A stretch of 11,886 nucleotides of DNA from the NCBI GenBank assembly GCA_003695505.1, contig RFIY01000203.1:1-11886 (forward strand). Reading direction: 5' to 3'. The number at the start of each line of letters is the position of its first letter. Positions within the stretch are counted from its first letter, which is position 1. The notes under the pieces are model-generated. The model was not told the DNA's origin. It saw only the letters and a program-made list of their open reading frames with translations, and did not search any database. Source of the DNA: J088 sp003695505 [NCBI: Candidatus Dadabacteria bacterium] (GTDB lineage Bacteria; J088). Below, piece after piece: positions 7,527-11,886 of this stretch. The translations under genes and the position numbers were made by a program.

Positions 7527-8330
7527 TCGCTGCAGCGAATCGCTGTCTTCCTGGCGGCGGCTCGACTTTTCTTTCATCTGCCGCTCCACATCGCGGCGCT
7601 GCTTCTTGGGCAGATCATTGATCTTGGGCAGCGGCGGCAGCGCATCACTGGTTTCGGCGAGTGCGCCGTAGACCAGGCGCATGATGACCCGTCGTGCGCG
7701 CGCGACGTCATCTTCGGTGATCGGACGTCCCAGGCTGTGAAGCTCATCCGCAATGCGCTCGACGGCGGCGAGCAGCCCGACAAACAGTAGCGGATCGACC
7801 TTCTCGGTCTGGACGCGCTGGGCTTCTCGTTCGAAGAGGTCGAGAATCCGGGCCATCGTCGACATGCGGCGTTCCGAGAAATCGGAATCGGCGCGCATGG
7901 CTTCCTGACGCAGCACCCGCGCAACCGGACCGGTGGCGACATGCCAGCGCAAAAATGCGTCCACACAGCGCTCAATCTTCTCGATCGGGTCATCCACGCT
8001 GAGGATCGCGCTGCGGATCAGTTGCAGCAGCGATACATGCGAAATCTCATCGAGGGCATCGAAGACGTCTTCCTTGTTGCGGAAGAACCGGTAAAACGTC
8101 GGTCTGGAGATGCCGGCGGCATCGAGAATGTCTTCGACGCGCGTCGCGGCAAAGCCGAGGCGGCCAAATACGTCCGCAGCTCCTTGCAGGATGTTCATTC
8201 GAGAGTAGCTGCTCCGCCCCGCTTTTTTGGGCGCCTGGCGGCGGGAGCGGCGCTTCCGTGGTGTCTTCTGGTCGCTCTGGTCGGCGCTGGACGTTTCTCC
8301 CGGCGCTGCTTTGTTCTTGCGTTGGCCCAT
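7497..8330 (-). CDS. TetR/AcrR-family transcriptional regulator (divergent from the ABC1 kinase operon)
   Basis: This protein has 277 residues, longer than the usual 190-220. An unusual basic, low-complexity N-terminal arm (residues 1-44, including KTPRKRRSRRQAPKKAGRSS) precedes the TetR DNA-binding domain. That domain runs from MNILQGAADVFGRLG through VEDILDAAGISRPTFYRFFR to about residue 92. The C-terminal two-thirds is a helical ligand-binding and dimerisation domain, ending in a charged tail (LPKKQRRDVERQMKEKSSRR). The in-frame region up to 8489 is open but reads like noncoding sequence. The ATG at 8330 has AGGA at 8339-8342 at good spacing and is preferred. Its position beside the operator array at 8595-8626 makes it the likely repressor of the small-protein/ABC1 kinase operon. 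The ligand is unknown. Confidence 0.88.
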   Translation of the reverse strand: MGQRKNKAAPGETSSADQSDQKTPRKRRSRRQAPKKAGRSSYSRMNILQGAADVFGRLGFAATRVEDILDAAGISRPTFYRFFRNKEDVFDALDEISHVSLLQLIRSAILSVDDPIEKIERCVDAFLRWHVATGPVARVLRQEAMRADSDFSERRMSTMARILDLFEREAQRVQTEKVDPLLFVGLLAAVERIADELHSLGRPITEDDVARARRVIMRLVYGALAETSDALPPLPKINDLPKKQRRDVERQMKEKSSRRQEDSDSLQRSLWLLDLDG

Positions 8331-8348
8331 CAGCGGTTTCCTGGCCGT

Positions 8349-8365
8349 GTTTGCGGTGTGCAAAC
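8349..8365 (-). repeat. Inverted repeat in the 5' leader of the TetR-family gene
   Basis: GTTTGC (8349-8354) and GCAAAC (8360-8365) are perfect inverted copies separated by five bases. The element ends six bases upstream of the AGGA at 8339-8342 that serves the start at 8330. It could be an operator half-site pair or an mRNA hairpin next to the ribosome site. Confidence 0.5.
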
Positions 8366-8584
8366 GATATTGTAGCCCAAACGGCCCCGGAAACGGGCAT
8401 GTGTAACATAACGGAGTTGATAAAAATTTTGGTGTTAACTTTATGGTAAAGGAAAACACGGAGATCACCGAACAGATGCATTGCGTCAATTGCTGGCGCT
8501 GTAGAGGCCGACACCGTGAATAATGTCGATTATAAGCGCTTTAAGCCGGTTGCGCGATGCGTCAGCATGCACACAGCCCGCCGC

Positions 8585-8612
8585 TTGACAACCGTAACAC
8601 GTGTGTTATACT
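8585..8612 (+). promoter_or_regulatory. Sigma-70 promoter of the small-protein/ABC1 kinase operon
   Basis: The perfect -35 hexamer TTGACA is at 8585-8590. The -10 hexamer TATACT is at 8607-8612, with a 16-base spacer. Transcription would start near 8619, giving a leader of about 50 bases before the ATG at 8672. The -10 box lies inside the operator array, which fits simple repression. Confidence 0.75.
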
Positions 8613-8626
8613 TAACACAAATGTTA
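8595..8626. promoter_or_regulatory. Operator array: four alternating TAACA/TGTTA half-sites at 9-base period
   Basis: The half-sites are TAACA at 8595-8599, TGTTA at 8604-8608, TAACA at 8613-8617 and TGTTA at 8622-8626, each separated by four bases. Pairs 1-2 and 3-4 are inverted repeats. In the second pair the arms extend to seven bases (CTTAACA/TGTTAAG, 8611-8628). The array covers the -10 box and the expected start of transcription. Two adjacent dimer sites are known for TetR-family repressors such as QacR. The divergent TetR-family gene at 7497-8330 is the obvious candidate to bind here. Confidence 0.7.
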
Positions 8627-8634
8627 AGGTTTGC

Positions 8635-8651
8635 GCCCGGCGACGCCGGGC
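8635..8651 (+). promoter_or_regulatory. Strong GC hairpin in the leader just before the Shine-Dalgarno
   Basis: GCCCGGC (8635-8641) pairs perfectly with GCCGGGC (8645-8651) around a GAC loop. Six bases later comes AAAGGAGG (8658-8665), a near-ideal ribosome site for the ATG at 8672. Only three T residues follow the stem, so it is not a clear terminator. It could stabilise the 5' end of the message or weakly attenuate transcription. Confidence 0.55.
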
Positions 8652-8671
8652 ATTTCCAAAGGAGGCCAGAT

Positions 8672-8911
8672 ATGGCAACGACGGTATTCGACATCAATGG
8701 GAACCCCCGTGTCGTTGACTACGGACCGTACGACGAAGACGCAGATCGGCGCGAAGCCGTGCTTGAAGACTGGATGCAACGCCTGATGGAGCGACTCGTG
8801 ATGCCGTGGTATATGCCAGCGCTTCAGCGCGTCGAGCGAGAAGTCCGGTGCGCACGCACGGGCTGGGTTCGTCGCGGCGAAGATACTGGTGAGACGGCAG
8901 GCAGCGAATGA
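8672..8911 (+). CDS. 79-residue protein of unknown function, coupled to ABC1 kinase
   Basis: I do not recognise this small acidic/basic soluble protein. It starts MATTVFDINGNPRVVDYG, then has a charged helical section (EAVLEDWMQRLMERLVMPWY) that looks amphipathic, and ends in a polar acidic tail. There is no signal peptide or true membrane segment. The start is well fixed: AAAGGAGG at 8658-8665 lies six bases upstream of 8672. A longer in-frame reading from 8516 would begin upstream of the promoter and is rejected. The stop overlaps the kinase start at ATGA (8908-8911), so the two are translated together and probably work together, perhaps as partner or adaptor. It is the first gene of the operon under the TTGACA/TATACT promoter. 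Confidence 0.75.
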   Translation: MATTVFDINGNPRVVDYGPYDEDADRREAVLEDWMQRLMERLVMPWYMPALQRVEREVRCARTGWVRRGEDTGETAGSE

Positions 8912-10461
8912 GCGGGCCGGCCGATTCTGCGGTCCGCGGTATACGAATCAGTGCGCAAAACGGCACGGCGCGCGCGCGGGCGCGCGCCATCTGGGAAGAG
9001 GGCGAGGGCGCGGCGCGCATTGTTGCCGGCCTGGAGATCCTGCTCTCATCTATAGAGCAGGCGGTCTGGGACTTGCGCGAGGCCGTCGAGGAGGCGTGGG
9101 GTGCCGTTCGCGCCGAAGGGCTTCGTGCGCGCGAAGACCTCGCTGAGCTGGACCGGCAGACGCGCGACCTGGCCGCGGAGTTGACGCGCCTGCTCAGTGC
9201 ATCGCGCACCGTGGCGACGATCGTCGGCAGTTATCGCTGGCTATCGATTCGCGGCGCCTTCATGTCGCGGCGCGCCTACGCCCGGGCGGTGGAACGTACA
9301 CATCGGCGTAATGGCAAGCGATTCGTCAAGATGGCCAATCGGTTGCAGGGCGGCATCATCAAGATTGGCCAGATCCTGTCGGCGCGGTCGGATATTCTGC
9401 CGGAGGCCTTTGTTGCGCCGATGCGCGAACTGCAGGATCGGGTCGCGCCTTTCCCGTTCGAGGACGTACTCGACGTGTTGCGGCAGGAGTGGGGCGAGGA
9501 ACGGCTGTCACAGGTGGTGCTGTCGGCCGAGCCTGTCGCCGCGGCATCGATTGCCCAGGTCCATATCGCCCGTCTTGCCGACGGTCGCATGGCGGCGATC
9601 AAGGTGCAGCGTCCGGGTATTGCCACACTGCTGAAACACGATGTCGCCATTCTGCGGCGCATCGTCGACTCACTAAAGGTGTACCTGCCGGAAAGCGATA
9701 TCGACACGGTCGTCGACGAGATTGCCGAGCAGTTGCTCGCCGAGACCGACTTCGACCGCGAGCGGGTGATGCTGGAACGCGCTGCGACGGCGCTCGCCGG
9801 CGAACCGACCGTCTCTGTCCCTGAGGTCTATGGCGAATGGTGTACCGGGCGCTTGCTGGTCACCGAATTCATCGACGGCGCGCGCCTCGATGCTGCGCTG
9901 GCCGATGCAGCGGAGGCGGAGCGCAACCGGATTCTCAGGGATTTCGCCACGATCTACCTGAAGCAGATCCTCGAGTGGGGCTTTTTCCAGCCGGATACGC
10001 ATCCGGGGAACTTTCTCGTCGACCGCGAAGGCCGGCTGGTGTTGCTCGATTTCGGTTGCGTGCGTGAACTGGATGCGGCATTTCGTCGCGATCTCGCGCG
10101 GGTCCTCGAAGGATTCATTCGTGGAGACGACCAGGCAGCCGCGCAAGCGCTCGGCGATCTGGGCTTTGCCACCCGATCCGGTGATCTGACCGGCCTGATT
10201 CAGATGGTGCGGCAGGCGCTGGGCGGCCTGATTGCCGGCGGGTCGTCGGCTTGGGACGCCGAGGCGGTCAAGGCATCGATCGGACCGGCCATGGAGCAAC
10301 TGGCGGAGGATCCAGTGACGGCGATCCCTCGTGCGTTCGTGATGGTCGGGCGCGCATTGTCGACGATGGGTGGCGTATTTTTCGAACATCGGCCCGATCT
10401 GAACCCGTTCGAAGTCGCGCTGCCGGTGTTGACACGGGTTCTTGCCGGCAGCGCCGAGTAG
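8908..10461 (+). CDS. ABC1/AarF/UbiB-family atypical kinase
   Basis: This protein has 517 residues. The first 110 or so are an alanine/arginine/glutamate-rich helical extension, probably coiled coil (residues 36-98). The ABC1 signatures follow: KIGQ at 152-155 (KxGQ), the alanine-rich nucleotide loop AAAS at 211-214, Lys232 in [11 protein letters not shown] at 279-281 (ExD motif), DTHPGN at 363-368 (Asp363 catalytic, Asn368 metal-binding) and DFG at 381-383. All residues expected for ATP binding are present. The usual DPHPGN reads DTHPGN here. It lacks the two C-terminal membrane helices of UbiB, so I do not call it ubiB; family members act in quinone and other lipid metabolism. It is translationally coupled to the 79-residue protein and followed by an intrinsic terminator. 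Confidence 0.9.
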   Translation: MSGPADSAVRGIRISAQNGTARARARAIWEEGEGAARIVAGLEILLSSIEQAVWDLREAVEEAWGAVRAEGLRAREDLAELDRQTRDLAAELTRLLSASRTVATIVGSYRWLSIRGAFMSRRAYARAVERTHRRNGKRFVKMANRLQGGIIKIGQILSARSDILPEAFVAPMRELQDRVAPFPFEDVLDVLRQEWGEERLSQVVLSAEPVAAASIAQVHIARLADGRMAAIKVQRPGIATLLKHDVAILRRIVDSLKVYLPESDIDTVVDEIAEQLLAETDFDRERVMLERAATALAGEPTVSVPEVYGEWCTGRLLVTEFIDGARLDAALADAAEAERNRILRDFATIYLKQILEWGFFQPDTHPGNFLVDREGRLVLLDFGCVRELDAAFRRDLARVLEGFIRGDDQAAAQALGDLGFATRSGDLTGLIQMVRQALGGLIAGGSSAWDAEAVKASIGPAMEQLAEDPVTAIPRAFVMVGRALSTMGGVFFEHRPDLNPFEVALPVLTRVLAGSAE

Positions 10462-10487
10462 GCTCACAGTTCGCCGATGCGTTGCCG

Positions 10488-10526
10488 CGCCGTGTGGCCC
10501 CGACGGGCCGCGCGGCGTTTGTTGTT
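10488..10526 (+). terminator. Intrinsic terminator of the ABC1 kinase operon
   Basis: CGCCGTGTGGCCC (10488-10500) pairs over all 13 positions, two of them G-U, with GGGCCGCGCGGCG (10505-10517) around a CGAC loop. It is followed directly by TTTGTTGTT (10518-10526). It lies 26 bases after the kinase stop and separates this operon from the second TetR/R2lox unit. Confidence 0.8.
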
Positions 10527-10598
10527 CGGGACAGTCCGGGACGTCGGCCGCACAGACGCATCGGGCTGCTTCGGTTGCGGTTGCCGCTTTGCCGCGAA

Positions 10599-10625
10599 TT
10601 GACTAGACTGACATGTCAGTTCAAT
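10599..10625 (+). promoter_or_regulatory. Operator palindrome and possible promoter of the TetR/R2lox unit
   Basis: ACTGACATGTCAGT (10607-10620) is a perfect 14-bp palindrome. It begins two bases after TTGACT (10599-10604), a good -35 box. A -10 is less clear: TTCAAT at 10620-10625 leaves only a 15-base spacer. The outer TTGA and TCAA (10599-10602, 10621-10624) are also inverted copies but asymmetrically placed. The position, shortly before a TetR-family gene, suggests autoregulation by that protein. Confidence 0.6.
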
Positions 10626-10643
10626 CCATGGAGCAGCCCCCCA

Positions 10644-11255
10644 ATGCGTGCCGAAGCACGACGACAACAGATTCTCGATGCCGCAACGGCCGCGTTCGCC
10701 GGGCTGGGCTATCAGCGCAGCAGCATCGCCGTGGTCTGCGAGCGGGCGGGCATCGCACGCGGAACGCTGTATCAGTATTTTCGCGACAAACAGGACCTGT
10801 TCCGGGCCGTGCTGGAGCAGTACAGTGCCCGCATCCGCGCGTTGGTTGCGCCTCCGACGTCCGATGAGCTGGCCACCGCCGACGTCGCGACGCTGATCCG
10901 TGATCGCCTGCGGGCGATCTTTGCCGAGATCGCGGCCGAGCGCGAAGTCTATCGGATCCTGTTCAATGAGGCGCGCGCGGCCGATGCGGAAACGCGGGAC
11001 CTCGTCGATCTCGTGCATCAACGCCTGATCGACCAGTTGCAGCAGACATTTTCCGCGCTCCGTGACCTCGGCGAGGCGCAGATCGATGACGCGCGCCTCG
11101 CCGCCGAGTTCGCGATCGGTGGCGTGCTGCAGATTGCCGCCAGCCACATTCTCAATGACGATTCACCGGTTGACGCGGACGCCCTGGCCGATGCCACGGC
11201 CCGCTTCGCCGTTCGCCTGATCCTGCCCCCGCTTTCCACTGGAGGAACGCCATGA
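10644..11255 (+). CDS. TetR/AcrR-family transcriptional regulator (upstream of R2lox)
   Basis: The 203-residue length is standard for the family. The N-terminal DNA-binding domain is clear: RQQILDAATAAFAGLGYQR, then SIAVVCERAGIARGTLYQYF as the helix-turn-helix and recognition helix (about residues 27-46), then RDKQDLFRAVLEQY. The rest is a helical effector domain whose ligand cannot be predicted. The ATG at 10644 gives the normal family N-terminus and has GGAG at 10630-10633, ten bases upstream. The open frame extends far upstream into the kinase gene and is not used. The stop overlaps the R2lox start at ATGA (11252-11255), so regulator and oxidase are translated from one message. The palindrome 24 bases before the start is the likely operator. 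Confidence 0.9.
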   Translation: MRAEARRQQILDAATAAFAGLGYQRSSIAVVCERAGIARGTLYQYFRDKQDLFRAVLEQYSARIRALVAPPTSDELATADVATLIRDRLRAIFAEIAAEREVYRILFNEARAADAETRDLVDLVHQRLIDQLQQTFSALRDLGEAQIDDARLAAEFAIGGVLQIAASHILNDDSPVDADALADATARFAVRLILPPLSTGGTP

Positions 11256-11886
11256 CGACCTATCGCCACGACGGCTTTGTGACCACGGGCGCGCGCCCGT
11301 TCCGCTATGACAGTTTTCCGATGCGTCTGTTTCAGAAGGCCAAGAAGCTCGGCGTCTGGGATCCGGCCGATATCGACTTTACGCCGGACCGGGAGCTCTG
11401 GCTGAACGAGGCGACCGAGGCGGACCGCGACGGCATGTTGCGGATCGTCTCGTCGTTCCAGGCGGGTGAAGAAGCGGTGACGCTCGATCTGTTGCCGTTG
11501 ATCCAGGCGGTCGCGCAGGAGGGCCGCATCGAAGACGAAATGTACCTGACGACGTTCCTGTTCGAAGAGGCGAAGCACGTCGAGTTTTTCCATCGCTGGT
11601 TCCGCGAGGTGCCGCAGGTTGATCTATCCACGCTCGGCGAACTGCATTCCCCGAACTACCGCAAGATCTTTTACGAGGAGCTGCCGCAGGCGCTGGGCGT
11701 GCTGCGCGACGACCCGTCACCGGCCAACCAGTTGCGCGCTTCGGTGACCTACAACATGATCGTCGAAGGCGTGCTGGCCGAAACCGGTTACTTTCTCTTC
11801 GACCTCGGTGCGCAGTTGCGTGGCGAAGACATCATGACCGGGATGCGTCAGGGGATCCAGAAGCTGCGCCAGGACGAATCACGCCA
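11252..11886 (+). CDS. R2-like ligand-binding oxidase (R2lox), N-terminal two-thirds; 3' end outside the window
   Basis: The frame starts at ATG 11252 with GGAGG at 11241-11245 and stays open to the window end (211 codons). The sequence is close to R2lox proteins such as Mycobacterium tuberculosis Rv0233, including FWDPADIDFT-like, AGEEAVT, DEMYLTTFLFEEAKH and LRASVTYNMIVEG blocks. By alignment the Mn/Fe ligands seen are Glu73, Glu106, His109 and Glu172. The last two should be Glu209 and a His at 212, whose codon is cut by the window edge but begins CA, as His requires. Val76 and Tyr167 correspond to the residues that form the family's ether crosslink. R2lox binds a long-chain fatty-acid-like ligand and activates oxygen; the native substrate is unknown. 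It is often mis-annotated as ribonucleotide reductase beta subunit. Confidence 0.9.
   Translation, partial: MTTYRHDGFVTTGARPFRYDSFPMRLFQKAKKLGVWDPADIDFTPDRELWLNEATEADRDGMLRIVSSFQAGEEAVTLDLLPLIQAVAQEGRIEDEMYLTTFLFEEAKHVEFFHRWFREVPQVDLSTLGELHSPNYRKIFYEELPQALGVLRDDPSPANQLRASVTYNMIVEGVLAETGYFLFDLGAQLRGEDIMTGMRQGIQKLRQDESR

Larger units (their letters stand above)
8331..8671. promoter_or_regulatory. Divergent regulatory region between tetR-family gene and small-protein/ABC1 kinase operon
   Basis: These 341 bases carry no convincing gene. Frames that run into them from either side lack ribosome sites and coding character. Contents, left to right: an inverted repeat GTTTGC-N5-GCAAAC (8349-8365) in the TetR-gene leader; an AT-rich block at about 8401-8460 that includes GTTAAC and CTTTA-TGG-TAAAG (8439-8451); a small inverted repeat ATAAT-N4-ATTAT (8520-8533); then the promoter, operator array, leader hairpin and Shine-Dalgarno of the rightward operon, listed separately. 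No confident promoter for the leftward gene was found, although the AT-rich block is the natural place for it. Confidence 0.7.

Noticed and set aside
8331-8489. N-terminal extension of the first TetR protein (in-frame start at 8489)
   Set aside because: The added residues are Cys/Pro/Phe-rich and unlike the rest. The ATG at 8330 has a ribosome site and a family-like context.
8516-8671. N-terminal extension of the 79-residue protein
   Set aside because: It would span the promoter, operator array and Shine-Dalgarno. The ATG at 8672 has an almost ideal ribosome site.
8908-10461. Calling the ABC1 kinase ubiB (ubiquinone biosynthesis)
   Set aside because: It lacks the C-terminal membrane helices and the ubiE/ubiJ neighbourhood, and has an unrelated N-terminal extension.
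9673-10467. 264-codon minus-strand frame over the ABC1 kinase
   Set aside because: It is antisense to a gene with all its family motifs and has no recognisable domain.
10464-11147. 227-codon minus-strand frame over the second TetR gene
   Set aside because: It is a shadow of a clear TetR gene and also runs through its operator and the terminator tail region.
11252-11886. Ribonucleotide reductase beta subunit (nrdB/nrdF)
   Set aside because: The GEEAV and SVTYNxIVEG blocks with the Val-Tyr pair are R2lox features, and no nrdA partner is seen.

Overview
The window is GC-rich, densely coded bacterial chromosome with overlapping stop/start codons. The succinylase-branch lysine genes (dapC-dapD-dapE) and the style of the envelope proteins point to a proteobacterium, most likely a gammaproteobacterium. 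A Salinisphaera/Nevskiales-like lineage would fit, but I cannot establish that from sequence alone. I see no insertion sequences, tRNAs, rRNAs or CRISPR arrays.

Left part (1-2244). The 3' two-thirds of an MFS transporter runs on the + strand and meets, tail to tail and overlapping, a minus-strand pair of unrecognised envelope proteins. One is a predicted secreted, strand-rich protein (728-1693). The other is a small membrane-anchored protein or lipoprotein (1605-2165).

Biosynthetic block (2245-5707). dapC, dapD and dapE encode three enzymes of the succinylase route to meso-diaminopimelate and lysine. dapD and dapE overlap by four bases. A 71-residue protein of unknown function follows dapE and probably shares its transcript. 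The block meets head-on a minus-strand gene (5725-6621) for a Tat-exported, TatT-like helical-repeat protein. It has no TRAP transporter genes beside it in this window.

Right part (6858-11886). A PlsC-type acyltransferase converges on, and overlaps, a TetR-family regulator (7497-8330). A 341-base divergent regulatory region separates this regulator from a two-gene operon of a 79-residue protein and an ABC1/UbiB-family atypical kinase, which overlap at ATGA. The operon promoter (TTGACA-N16-TATACT) is covered by four alternating TAACA/TGTTA half-sites at an exact 9-base period, as expected for two repressor dimers. A GC-rich terminator with two G-U pairs ends the operon. Next comes a second TetR-family gene preceded by a perfect 14-bp palindrome. 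It overlaps, again at ATGA, the start of an R2-like ligand-binding oxidase (R2lox). The visible part of R2lox keeps four of the six metal ligands and both residues of the family's Val-Tyr crosslink.

The most interesting part is this right end. Two regulator-effector units lie back to back: TetR with small protein and ABC1 kinase, and TetR with R2lox. A lipid acyltransferase lies nearby. A shared role in lipid or isoprenoid handling is a reasonable hypothesis, but the sequence does not prove it.
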